64,000 bases of DNA from Crocinitomix algicola (lineage in GTDB: Bacteria > Bacteroidota > Bacteroidia > Flavobacteriales_D > Crocinitomicaceae), in contig NZ_LYPF02000001.1 of assembly GCF_001661595.2 (NCBI RefSeq), positions 62,001 to 126,000 on the forward strand, read 5' to 3'. Shown here in pieces: positions 9,026 to 17,319 of this stretch; within the stretch, counting starts at the first letter, position 1; every line of letters begins with the position of its first letter. The translations under genes and the position numbers were made by a program. Under the pieces are notes generated by a model. The model was not told the DNA's origin. It was given only the letters and a program-made list of their open reading frames with translations, and ran no database searches.

Positions 9026-9738
9026 GAACGATTATTGTGGATGATGAGCGTTTAGCACGCGAAGAATTAAAAGGTTTATTATCAATATACAGCGAATTAG
9101 AGATAATTGGGGAGTATAAAAATGCGATTGAAGCAAAAGCGGCAATTGAGAGAGATTTACCCGATTTGGTGTTTATGGACATTCAAATGCCGGGAGAAAA
9201 TGGCTTAGACTTATTGTCGAGCCTAAAAAATCCACCCAGAACAGTATTCGTGACGGCTTATGATGAATATGCTATGAAAGCTTTCGAGGTAAACGCTTAT
9301 GATTATTTGATGAAACCAATTGATAATGATAGATTGGACGAAGTTTATCGGAGATTGATGGAAGAAAATCAAACGCCTAAAAGTGTGCAAAACGCTGAAG
9401 TGCTTCGTAAGGGTGATTCGGTTCTAATAAAGGATGGTGATCGTGTATGGTTTATTAAAATGGACGAAATTCGTTTTTTCGAATCTGAAGGGAATTATGT
9501 AAAAGTTCATTTCCAAAAAAATCGTCCCTTAATTCTACGTTCATTAAATAGCTTAGAAGAGCGTACTGACCCAAATTTGTTCTTTAGGGCTAACCGCAAG
9601 TTTATCATCAATATTAATCACATTATTAGTGTAGAAAATTGGTTTAATGGAGGACTTCAGGTTGAACTTTCATGCGGAACGAAAGTTGAAATATCAAGAA
9701 GACAAACCATTAAATTTAAAGATCAATTCAGTCTTTAA
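9022..9738 (+). CDS. LytTR-family response regulator
   Basis: This 238-residue cytoplasmic transcription regulator has a receiver domain (about 1-120) with acidic residues D7-D8, phospho-acceptor D53 in FMDIQMPG, the conserved Thr of FVTAYDEYA, and Lys in LMKPI. A LytTR DNA-binding domain follows (about 140-238) with FFESEGNYVKVH and FFRANRKFIININHI. LytTR proteins bind direct repeats in promoters. It is the partner of the kinase that overlaps it by 4 bases. Its 3' end overlaps the convergent CocE-type hydrolase gene by 11 bases (9728-9738), leaving no space for an intrinsic terminator between them. Confidence 0.95.
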   Translation: MRTIIVDDERLAREELKGLLSIYSELEIIGEYKNAIEAKAAIERDLPDLVFMDIQMPGENGLDLLSSLKNPPRTVFVTAYDEYAMKAFEVNAYDYLMKPIDNDRLDEVYRRLMEENQTPKSVQNAEVLRKGDSVLIKDGDRVWFIKMDEIRFFESEGNYVKVHFQKNRPLILRSLNSLEERTDPNLFFRANRKFIININHIISVENWFNGGLQVELSCGTKVEISRRQTIKFKDQFSL

Positions 9739-11608
9739 ATATCGGGAACTCTATTCTACTCGAACGATATATTTTATGTGTAGCTATTGAAAAGTCACTT
9801 TTTTTAGCAGCATAAATATCATCCACATAATTCTGGGGGTTTAAATCAAATAAAGGAAACATCGAACTTTGAATTTGAATCATGATTTTATGATCTTTTT
9901 TAAAAGTATGAAAGATATCGAGAAGCTCAAGAGCAACACGAGCCTTTTCATTCGAAATAAAAGGAACACCTTCCTCGAAACCATTCCGGTACCTGCCTCT
10001 TATGTATCCACACCTTACCAATTGTTGATAACCTGTCATCTTAACATCTTTTAAATCTTTTGAATCTACAGGTCTATTAATAGGGTAGACATCAATGATT
10101 TTTACAAATAAATCGGCATCTTCAAGTGTTGTAGAGAAGTCTATATAAGCCTTTATGGTGCCCAGAATTGTTAAATCTTCTTCTAGAATATCAGTTGTAA
10201 ATGTGAGAACATCTGGTCTTTTACTGGCAAATCGTTGATCTTCCGTAACGTATGATTTTGGAGCCATCATGTGAAAGTCTTCTTCAGAAGTAAAAGGAAC
10301 AGGGTTAAAAGGATCTGAAATATAACTGTAGTATTCGTTATTTGAAGGAATATTGTTGTTCTTCGTTAAGTTTTTCTCATTCGCCAAATAATAAGTTGAA
10401 GATTCCATTGGCTCAGGAAACTTATCGAATACTCGCCATTCTTTTTTACCGGTATCGAATAACTTTACATTAGTGGCAGGTTTTTCGCCTTTGTTTTTGA
10501 GATGGTATTCGAAATAAGGAAGTTCAATGTCCCTCATATAATCCTTGGATAAATTATACCCGTAGAAAATGTCACCTAAATAGTATGCGCTGTCTCCGCG
10601 GGTGCTGTGTCCGTGTGACCAGGGTCCAAGGACTAATTGAGCATTAGCTTTTGGACTGTTTTCTTTAATATGTTTAAATGAATTTAAAATACCATATAAA
10701 TTTTGTTCATCGTTCCAACCACCAACAACCATAACGTTTGCAGAAATATCATTGTAGTATTGGGCCCAATTTCGCAGTTTACGATAATCATCGTAAGTCT
10801 GATGCTCTTTTATATTTCGCCAAAAAAAATCGTTAGAATCAACGATATCACTAAAATTCGATAAAGCAAGTCGTTCGCGAAAAAATTCGTAGTAATCCGG
10901 TTTTTCATCGCCGCTTAAACCGTAAAGTTCTGATTTATTGGGGTACCAAGCAGTATCTGTTGGGTGAGGTCTTGGAGTACCGAACAAACTAACAACAGGT
11001 AAATAATTCAGGGCAAATAAACCATTTCGATTAAAGTCTTCAAAATAAAAATTTGTTACCGGTGCAGTCGCGATTACCGCTTTTATAGAGGGATGATTGC
11101 ATCTGGCTGCAACTAATGTATGCCAGCCTGGATAAGAAGTCCCATATACACCTGCTGAGCCATTGTAATTTTTTAAGTGTTTGTCAAACCATTCAAATGT
11201 GTCCCAAGAATCCGTTAGTTCATCTGTTTTAGTTGAATCAAAAAGCGAATAAGGTGGTTTTGTGTTTTCAAATTGTCCTTCACTCATCCAACGACCACGT
11301 ACATCTTGGATAACAAAGATATAGCCTTCTTTTACCATGTTATGATTGTGATGTATACGCGCGGGTAAAGTGTCTAATCCATACGGTTTTGAACTGTATG
11401 GTGTTCGTTTCAATAATACAGGGTACACTTTAGTCGTATCTGTAGGCGAATAAATAGTGGTATGTAATTTAACACCATCCCTCATCTCAATCATTATTTC
11501 TGATTTTTGATAATGTTCTTGCCAGTTATATTCATCGTGAGCCTCCTCATTCAAATTGGAGCAAGCTAATAAAATGATTGATAGTGCGAATAATATTAGA
11601 TTTTTCAT
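9728..11608 (-). CDS. CocE/NonD-family hydrolase (X-Pro dipeptidyl-peptidase, S15-like), lipoprotein
   Basis: From the ATG at 11608 the product is 626 residues; an upstream in-frame start at 11629 would spoil the signal peptide. The N-terminus is a lipoprotein signal with lipobox LLAC and Cys16, so the enzyme is probably anchored in an outer membrane leaflet. The alpha/beta-hydrolase core has the nucleophile Ser158 in GTSYPGW, a likely catalytic Asp in GGWNDEQN and a His in GPWSHG. The last 200 residues are the jelly-roll X-Pro dipeptidyl-peptidase C-terminal domain. Members hydrolyse acyl, ester or dipeptide bonds, including beta-lactam antibiotic acylation; the substrate here is unknown. 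A TAnnTTTG promoter lies 18 bases upstream. Confidence 0.9.
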   Translation of the reverse strand: MKNLILFALSIILLACSNLNEEAHDEYNWQEHYQKSEIMIEMRDGVKLHTTIYSPTDTTKVYPVLLKRTPYSSKPYGLDTLPARIHHNHNMVKEGYIFVIQDVRGRWMSEGQFENTKPPYSLFDSTKTDELTDSWDTFEWFDKHLKNYNGSAGVYGTSYPGWHTLVAARCNHPSIKAVIATAPVTNFYFEDFNRNGLFALNYLPVVSLFGTPRPHPTDTAWYPNKSELYGLSGDEKPDYYEFFRERLALSNFSDIVDSNDFFWRNIKEHQTYDDYRKLRNWAQYYNDISANVMVVGGWNDEQNLYGILNSFKHIKENSPKANAQLVLGPWSHGHSTRGDSAYYLGDIFYGYNLSKDYMRDIELPYFEYHLKNKGEKPATNVKLFDTGKKEWRVFDKFPEPMESSTYYLANEKNLTKNNNIPSNNEYYSYISDPFNPVPFTSEEDFHMMAPKSYVTEDQRFASKRPDVLTFTTDILEEDLTILGTIKAYIDFSTTLEDADLFVKIIDVYPINRPVDSKDLKDVKMTGYQQLVRCGYIRGRYRNGFEEGVPFISNEKARVALELLDIFHTFKKDHKIMIQIQSSMFPLFDLNPQNYVDDIYAAKKSDFSIATHKIYRSSRIEFPIFKD

Positions 11609-11626
11609 GTTTTTTTGATAGGGTGC

Positions 11627-11634
11627 CAAATATA
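11627..11634 (-). promoter_or_regulatory. -7 promoter element for the CocE-type hydrolase
   Basis: On the minus strand this reads TATATTTG, 18 bases before the ATG at 11608. It also argues against the upstream start at 11629, which would lie at or before the transcription start. Confidence 0.55.
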
Positions 11635-11751
11635 CTGCTTTTTCTTACTGTAACCGTTGATTAAAAAGAATATGGACTTCAGTTGCTTAACTGCTATAAA
11701 GGAGGAGAAATTCCAATAATTAAGAAATAACTTATAATAGACGTATTGCTT

Positions 11752-11782
11752 TTGGTGTTTTCAAGGTCACTTATTAACTTTG
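11752..11782 (+). promoter_or_regulatory. Promoter (-33 TTG and -7 TAACTTTG) for the RlmD-like gene
   Basis: TTG at 11752-11754 and TAACTTTG at 11775-11782 are separated by 20 bases, the spacing reported for Bacteroidota vegetative promoters. The element ends 18 bases before the ATG at 11801 and overlaps a TTG that would otherwise be an in-frame start, so it decides the start. Confidence 0.65.
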
Positions 11783-11800
11783 GCCAATTATAAAAATAGC

Positions 11801-13231
11801 ATGAAAAGAGGAGACGAAATAGAATTAAAAATATCTGAATATGCTTTCGGAGGTAAAGGGATTTCAAAAATAGATACCCCTAATGGGAAGTATGTCATGT
11901 TTGTTGACAATACAATTCCCGGTCAAACCGTTCGTGCTCGTATAGCAAAAAAGCGAAAAAAATATGCGGAATGTAAGCTTTTGGAGGTTATAGAACGTTC
12001 AGAGTTTGAGGTAGAATTACCTTATCAACCTATTTCAGGAGCTCCATATATTTCGTTGCCAATAAGCCTTCAACATGAATACAAGAAAGAGTCTACAATT
12101 GATCAATATAGAAGGATAGGTGAAATTAAAGATATTGAAACCTTGTTCGACGCTTATATTCCTTCTCCTAATGATTTCAATTATAGAAATAAAATGGAAT
12201 ACTCTTTTTCTACCATACGCCAAGACCTTGCGACAGGTGAAGAATTAGATGATCAATTTGCATTGGGCTTTAAAACAAGAGGGACATGGTGGAAAGTTGA
12301 AAATCTTGATGCACCTGACGGATTATTTGATGCAGAATTTGAGAATCAGTTAAAAGATATACGAATATTTCTTGAAAAAACGGGATTGCCTGCCTGGCAT
12401 CCACCAAAGAAAATAGGATTCTTTAGACATTTAGTTGTCCGAAAATCGTTTAATCAAAATCAGCTGCTTATAAACTTGGTTACCTCTTCTCAGGGATTAG
12501 ATAAGTTTAATAGAGAGTCGTTTACGGCTTTTATGGTTGATTTATTGGGAGATAGGTTAGCTGGGTTACAGCACACTGTAAATGATGATGTTGCTGATCG
12601 TGCAAAAATTGAGAATGGTGAAAATGGTCTTCTTTATGGTACTCCAATAGTATTGGAAAAATTATTGGACTTACAGTTTGAGATAAGCATGGAGAGTTTT
12701 TTTCAAACCAATCCGAAAAGTGCTGAAAGACTATATTTAAAGGCCATTGAATATGCTCAACAAGAATTTAGTTTAGAGAATGAGGTTTTAATGGATTTGT
12801 TTTGTGGTACTGGTACTATCGGTCAAATAATGGCCAGTCAAATTAAAGGTGTGAAGGTAATTGGGGTCGATATCGTTCCCGAAGCTATTGAAGATGCAAA
12901 ACGAAATGCGAAACGGAATGGAATTTCAAATCTTGATTTTTACGCTGCGGATGTAGGGAAATTTTTACTTGAATATCCTGATTTTGCAGGAAAAATACAT
13001 ACCATTATGCTTGATCCACCTAGGGCAGGTATCGCACCGAAAACATTAAAAAGAGTAATGGAATTAGGTGCTGAACAAATTGTTTATATTTCTTGTAATC
13101 CAGCAACGCAAGCAAGAGATGCTAAAACAATGTCCGACTTTGGTTATGAATTGAAAAAACTATCACTTGTAGATCAATTCCCACATACTAGTCATATTGA
13201 GGCGGTTGGACTATTTCTTCGAAGGAAATAA
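11801..13231 (+). CDS. RlmD/TrmA-family RNA (uracil-C5)-methyltransferase
   Basis: From the ATG at 11801 the product is 476 residues and begins with a TRAM RNA-binding domain (about 3-60). The C-terminal methyltransferase domain has the SAM-binding FCGTGTIGQ, a DPPRAG motif, and the catalytic Cys in ISCNPATQARD, which attacks C6 of uracil. It probably methylates a uridine in 23S rRNA, or possibly tRNA. The segment between TRAM and the core, where E. coli RlmD has the [4Fe-4S] Cys cluster, reads PYQPISGAPYIS and lacks those cysteines, so this enzyme should have no iron-sulfur cluster. An in-frame TTG start at 11780 is rejected because it is part of the promoter. Which uridine is modified cannot be told. 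Confidence 0.9.
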   Translation: MKRGDEIELKISEYAFGGKGISKIDTPNGKYVMFVDNTIPGQTVRARIAKKRKKYAECKLLEVIERSEFEVELPYQPISGAPYISLPISLQHEYKKESTIDQYRRIGEIKDIETLFDAYIPSPNDFNYRNKMEYSFSTIRQDLATGEELDDQFALGFKTRGTWWKVENLDAPDGLFDAEFENQLKDIRIFLEKTGLPAWHPPKKIGFFRHLVVRKSFNQNQLLINLVTSSQGLDKFNRESFTAFMVDLLGDRLAGLQHTVNDDVADRAKIENGENGLLYGTPIVLEKLLDLQFEISMESFFQTNPKSAERLYLKAIEYAQQEFSLENEVLMDLFCGTGTIGQIMASQIKGVKVIGVDIVPEAIEDAKRNAKRNGISNLDFYAADVGKFLLEYPDFAGKIHTIMLDPPRAGIAPKTLKRVMELGAEQIVYISCNPATQARDAKTMSDFGYELKKLSLVDQFPHTSHIEAVGLFLRRK

Positions 13232-13303
13232 TTATTAAACTTGATTCAATTTTTAGGATTTCAACTTTAAAGCCTTATTTTAGTAAGAAAGATAGACTAA
13301 TTT

Positions 13304-15154
13304 ATGCTCCAACGAATTGTTTTATGCTTTTTGATGTCCATATGTTTTTTAGGGCATGGTCAGCGTGAACCCAGAAAATTAGTTATTGAAGGAACAGTGC
13401 TTGGCTACAATAACGATTATTCAAAAACAATTTTCAAAAAAGGAGCAAAAATTCAAATACAAGGAAGCTTGCCAGATGCAATGGTAAGTATCTACGATAG
13501 TAAAAATCGTGCACTTTATACAGATAGAACAGGTAAAGGTGGGGAATTTAAAATCACAATTGATCTCGATGGTGAAAAACAATACCTCGTCAAATACAGA
13601 AAAAAAGGCTATGGTACCTCGGCATTTTCTATCGATATCCAAAATGTTCCTTATGATTTATACGAAGCAGGTTTGTATTTAAAAAATGTAGAATTAATCT
13701 TAAATAATTTTGATTCTGACCACCCATTAGATAAAGGGGAGTCATTTGGAAAGCTTTATTTCGATTCGTACGCTAGTCAATTTCAATTTACTGCTGCCGA
13801 ATATGAGTATAAAACTAAAATTTTTCAAGAAGAGGACCGGAATAATCAAGCGGATTTAATGATTCGTTCCGTTGAAAAAAATGTGCATTTAAATAAAAAT
13901 GTCTTAATTGAAGATAAAAGTGATATTGCCGATGATTCAGAATCTTCTAAACGCAGAAATCGGAGTAAAAAGAGGCCACAATCTACTACAATCTCCCTAG
14001 ATGAGGAACCTCAAAAGGTAGATCTCCCTATAGGTATTATTGAACTTGGAGCACTGAACTTTTCGCCAGATAGTTTAACAGAAGATCGATTGAAAGAATT
14101 TGAATCGCGTATAGATGTGGAACGTTCACTCTTGGAATTTGATAAAAAAAGAGCAAAAACGGATGCGGAAAAGCAAGTTATAATGCTGCGTGAGAAACTG
14201 TTAAATCGGGCAGAGCGAGATTTAGAAAATGCGAAATCTTTTATTCAGGTCCAAGCAACTCAACTTGCAACGCAAAAGAAACTTACGTTAACAGCCTCAA
14301 CTCTTGTGGTTCTATTGTTGATTATAGGATATTTGCTATGGACTGCTTATCGTGCTAAAAAGAGAAGTAATGCAATTTTTAAAGAAAAAAACAAAAAGAT
14401 TAACGATAGTATAGACTATGCTTTAAGGATTCAAAGATCGGTTTTGTTATCACCTGAGGAAATAGAAAAAATAGTTCCTAAGTTTTTTGTTTATTATCGT
14501 CCATTGCAAAATGTAAGTGGCGATTTTTATTGGTTTTCAAAAGTTAAAAACTATACGGTTGTAGCAGCTGTTGATTGTACTGGTCATGGTGTGCCTGGGG
14601 CTTTTATGTCTTTAATTGGGAATAATCTTTTGAACCAAATTATTAACGATAAACAAGAGCTTTCTCCAGGTCGAATTTTAGATCAGCTACATGCCGGAGT
14701 AGTAAAAACACTTAACCAAGAATATAGCTTAGAAAACGCACAAGATGGAATGGATATCTCACTTTGCGTAATCAATAACGATAATCTAGAAATGCAATAT
14801 GCAGGAGCAATGAATCCTGTTTATGTAATGAAAAAGAGTGGAATTGAGGTTGTAAAAGGTACAATTAAACCAATTGGAGGACTTTTTAGACGTAAAAAAG
14901 ATAAGGGCTTTGAGGAAACAACAATTCAACTTGAAAAAGGTGATAGGCTCTATTTATTTTCTGATGGTTATATGGATCAATTTGGTGGTCCGGAGAATAA
15001 AAAATTCAATATATCAAGATTTAAAGATATGTTACTCGAATTTAAGGAAGAACCAATGGATTATCAAGTAGACAAGCTAGACACAACTTTTGAGAATTGG
15101 AAAGGAAATACAGAGCAAATAGATGATGTGCTGGTAATTGGAATAGAAATTTAA
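13304..15154 (+). CDS. Membrane-anchored SpoIIE/PP2C-type serine phosphatase (SiaA-like role)
   Basis: The 616-residue product has a signal peptide (about 1-20), an exported carboxypeptidase-regulatory-like beta domain (about 24-130), a basic and acidic linker near 205-240, a coiled coil (about 260-325) and one membrane helix at 327-349. The cytoplasmic SpoIIE phosphatase domain spans about 370-616. Metal-binding acids are present: SGDF (D407), DCTGHG (D424), FSDG (D554) and QIDDVLVIG (D607/D608). PP2C enzymes of this type dephosphorylate small STAS-like or SiaC-like proteins. Its gene converges on, and overlaps by 4 bases, the siaC-like and siaB-like genes, which suggests that it is the phosphatase of a partner-switch module. 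The stimulus could be sensed by the exported domain. Confidence 0.9.
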   Translation: MLQRIVLCFLMSICFLGHGQREPRKLVIEGTVLGYNNDYSKTIFKKGAKIQIQGSLPDAMVSIYDSKNRALYTDRTGKGGEFKITIDLDGEKQYLVKYRKKGYGTSAFSIDIQNVPYDLYEAGLYLKNVELILNNFDSDHPLDKGESFGKLYFDSYASQFQFTAAEYEYKTKIFQEEDRNNQADLMIRSVEKNVHLNKNVLIEDKSDIADDSESSKRRNRSKKRPQSTTISLDEEPQKVDLPIGIIELGALNFSPDSLTEDRLKEFESRIDVERSLLEFDKKRAKTDAEKQVIMLREKLLNRAERDLENAKSFIQVQATQLATQKKLTLTASTLVVLLLIIGYLLWTAYRAKKRSNAIFKEKNKKINDSIDYALRIQRSVLLSPEEIEKIVPKFFVYYRPLQNVSGDFYWFSKVKNYTVVAAVDCTGHGVPGAFMSLIGNNLLNQIINDKQELSPGRILDQLHAGVVKTLNQEYSLENAQDGMDISLCVINNDNLEMQYAGAMNPVYVMKKSGIEVVKGTIKPIGGLFRRKKDKGFEETTIQLEKGDRLYLFSDGYMDQFGGPENKKFNISRFKDMLLEFKEEPMDYQVDKLDTTFENWKGNTEQIDDVLVIGIEI

Positions 15155-15534
15155 ATTTCTTTTAGTTGAATAGGAATATCCAAAAACTGCTGAAATTCTA
15201 ACCCCTTTTGTAACATCAATTCATCGCCTTTTCTGTAAAACCAAGTAACATAACTTTCATTCCCCATTTCTAAAGCATCTTCAAGAACGTAAATAATTCT
15301 AAACAATTGTTTTAGTGACCCAGAATTAATGTACTCAAGATAAATTTCTAAATGCGTTTCAACATTAGGTGTTTTATTGTACTCAATTAACCATTCCATC
15401 ACTGGCTTATAAAACTCAAAGGCGTTTTCAGGTATCGATCTACCTTCAATTCTAAATTTACCAGTTTCTGGGTTCAATTCTACTTGAGGGGTTGATCGCG
15501 TTCCTTCGTAAATTAAATTTTCTTTTACCATCAT
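15151..15534 (-). CDS. SiaC-family regulatory phosphoprotein (DUF1987)
   Basis: The 127-residue cytoplasmic protein matches DUF1987/SiaC over its full length, with GTRSTPQVELNP near the start and the LEYINSGS segment at 66-73. In Pseudomonas aeruginosa, SiaC is phosphorylated on a Thr in the equivalent segment by SiaB, dephosphorylated by SiaA, and in the unphosphorylated state activates the diguanylate cyclase SiaD. Here the matching residue appears to be Ser71; this alignment is mine and should be tested. The gene starts 5 bases after the SiaB-like kinase gene and overlaps the convergent phosphatase gene by 4 bases. No GGDEF gene is in the window, so the downstream partner is unknown. Either ATG at 15534 or 15531 could be the start. 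Confidence 0.88.
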   Translation of the reverse strand: MMVKENLIYEGTRSTPQVELNPETGKFRIEGRSIPENAFEFYKPVMEWLIEYNKTPNVETHLEIYLEYINSGSLKQLFRIIYVLEDALEMGNESYVTWFYRKGDELMLQKGLEFQQFLDIPIQLKEI

Positions 15535-15539
15535 AAATA

Positions 15540-16607
15540 TTACTTTACTGTAGCCGTTAACACGATAAAGCTTTTTTTATCATCAATAGGTTCTATATGA
15601 TAATCTAAATTACCCTGCGTAAGTTTTAGCATTTCCATAATTCCGATTCCTGCATTTGGCTTGTCATTTTCTTTTAAACCTTTTCTTAATTCTTTGTTAT
15701 AACGTTTTAATAGTTCAATCTTACCTAAATTTTTTAGTTCATTTAAATGAGAGTTAAAGTTATCCGCTTCGGTATTACTCAAATAATTCCCTGTCTCAAA
15801 AATTGTTTCTCCATTTTCACCAAGCTTTATCTGAAAAATTCCCGATTTTCCTTTGGCTGTTTCAAGGGAGTAATTACTCATATTCTGCAAAAGTTCGATA
15901 ACCAAATAAAGTTTTTGACTTACAGCCGACGAATCAATATTGTTTTTTAAACTACCTTCCAACAGTTCGAATAATGACATCACAACGTCTTGACTGAATT
16001 GTCCTTTTTGGAGGATTAATACTTTATTGCTTTTAAGATAGTGATAAAATTCGGTTGTGTCAATATCAAACACATCATTTACGCCAGTTTTCTGGGTATG
16101 AAATGCTAGTTCGAATTGAAATTCCGAAGTGTCATTATCCACACGGTGAAAAGTATAGTTAGGTACTTTTTTTGATTTACGAGCCATTTCAATTAAACCA
16201 AGACCAGCTCCACCACTTTTATTAAAACCTTTTCCTTGTAAAGCATCCAGATACACCGCTTTTAACTCTTTTTCACTTAATTTTTTAAGACTATCAATGC
16301 TAGCGCCGAGTTCGTTCACTTTTCGTTGGTCAACCGGGTTTATACTAACTACAGCATGATGGTTTCCTTTGCTGCGTACAGCAAACAATTTGTCAAATGA
16401 GTTATATTTTGGTTGAGAATGGCGAATTACATTTTGGAAACATTCTGTAACGAGATATCTTATTTTCCTTCGAGCAGCTTTGTCAGGGTTAATTCGTGCA
16501 TCCTGGATCGATACTAAAGCATCCGTTGCTTTGTCAGTAAAATTATCTAAATAGGCAAAAGAGAAATCTTCTTCGCTTAATCGTTTATAAAGTGCATACA
16601 TGGTCAT
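15540..16607 (-). CDS. SiaB-family kinase with two tandem ATPase-like domains (DUF6272)
   Basis: The 355-residue protein is about twice the length of SiaB (about 180). It contains two successive GHKL-like modules. The first has an N-box with E55 and N59 in TECFQNVIRHS and a glycine box at 132-138 (GGAGLGL). The second has E238 and N242 in IELLQNMSNYS and a glycine box near 319-323 (AGIGIME). Both therefore keep ATP-binding signatures. SiaB phosphorylates SiaC in Pseudomonas; a similar role is inferred from the siaC-like gene 5 bases downstream. Either ATG at 16607 or 16601 is possible. The two halves are diverged, so this is an old fusion or duplication and not a recent repeat. Confidence 0.85.
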   Translation of the reverse strand: MTMYALYKRLSEEDFSFAYLDNFTDKATDALVSIQDARINPDKAARRKIRYLVTECFQNVIRHSQPKYNSFDKLFAVRSKGNHHAVVSINPVDQRKVNELGASIDSLKKLSEKELKAVYLDALQGKGFNKSGGAGLGLIEMARKSKKVPNYTFHRVDNDTSEFQFELAFHTQKTGVNDVFDIDTTEFYHYLKSNKVLILQKGQFSQDVVMSLFELLEGSLKNNIDSSAVSQKLYLVIELLQNMSNYSLETAKGKSGIFQIKLGENGETIFETGNYLSNTEADNFNSHLNELKNLGKIELLKRYNKELRKGLKENDKPNAGIGIMEMLKLTQGNLDYHIEPIDDKKSFIVLTATVK

Positions 16608-16878
16608 AGTTATTTGAGTAGGTATTCTAATATATGAATAGTAAATAAAATAGCCATGAGTAATTAGATTAACCCCTTTTATCCTTCGATTAAACTTGAT
16701 ATATAGCTATAAAACAAAAATGGTAGAATCAGTTGGTTTCATTGTTTTACGCGAAAACGATAAAAAAAGCACTTTTTTTAACATGAAATCATGATGAAAA
16801 GCATGTTTTTAATGAATAAATCAGTAAAAACTTTGAAAAACGTTTTTTTTTGGTATACTGTAACAAACAAAAAATAAC
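16608..16878 (-). other. Divergent intergenic region with nested palindrome
   Basis: This 271-base A/T-rich region separates the siaB-like operon (-) and the racemase operon (+). It holds no ORF that I can support. An inverted repeat AACATG...CATGTT (16780-16785 with 16802-16807) encloses a perfect 8-base palindrome ATCATGAT at 16788-16795. This could be an operator for one or both operons or a hairpin in RNA. An imperfect -7 element (AAACTTTG) lies near 16840, and poly-T runs are common. Confidence 0.3.
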
Positions 16879-17319
16879 ATGAGAAAAACAATCGTATTTG
16901 ACGCCGTCAATAAGCCGACAGAAATTGAGAAAAAAGAAGTTGTAGAATTCCTTTACCATCAACTTGAGAATTATGGTGATCCGCGTAACGATATAAAAAA
17001 GGCAATTGATTATTCCATAAAGGAATTCGCCTCTTTTGGTGGTTTCACAATGCTCCTTAAGGAGAATGAACAAATATTAGCAGCTGTAGTGATAAATAAA
17101 ACTGGGATGTCTGGATATATTCCGGAAAACATACTCGTATATATTGCTACTCATAGTTCAACAAGAGGAAAAGGTGTGGGTAAAGAATTGATGCAAAAGG
17201 CGATCACAAGAGCTAAAGGTGATATCGCGTTGCATGTTGAGCCGAATAACCCTGCAATTCATCTTTATAAAAAATTAGGGTTTGCGAACCCTTACTTAGA
17301 AATGCGATTAAAGCGGTGA
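16879..17319 (+). CDS. GNAT-family N-acetyltransferase
   Basis: The 146-residue cytoplasmic protein has a GNAT fold: beta strands around MLLKENEQILAAVVINK, the acetyl-CoA pyrophosphate loop RGKGVGKEL near residues 94-102 and the C-terminal HVEPNNPAIHLYKKLGF motif of small-molecule acetyltransferases. The substrate is unknown. Its stop is directly followed by the ATG of the M20 hydrolase with no gap, and the two racemase genes follow with 1-base overlaps, so all four should be made together. A role in N-acetylating or detoxifying an amino acid made or altered by the operon is an inference from context. Bacterial GNATs of this type also act on amines or peptides. Confidence 0.88.
   Translation: MRKTIVFDAVNKPTEIEKKEVVEFLYHQLENYGDPRNDIKKAIDYSIKEFASFGGFTMLLKENEQILAAVVINKTGMSGYIPENILVYIATHSSTRGKGVGKELMQKAITRAKGDIALHVEPNNPAIHLYKKLGFANPYLEMRLKR

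Noticed and set aside
11780-11800. TTG start for the RlmD-like gene
   Set aside because: The TTG is the end of a full TAACTTTG element with a -33 TTG at the right distance, so the ATG at 11801 is the more likely start.
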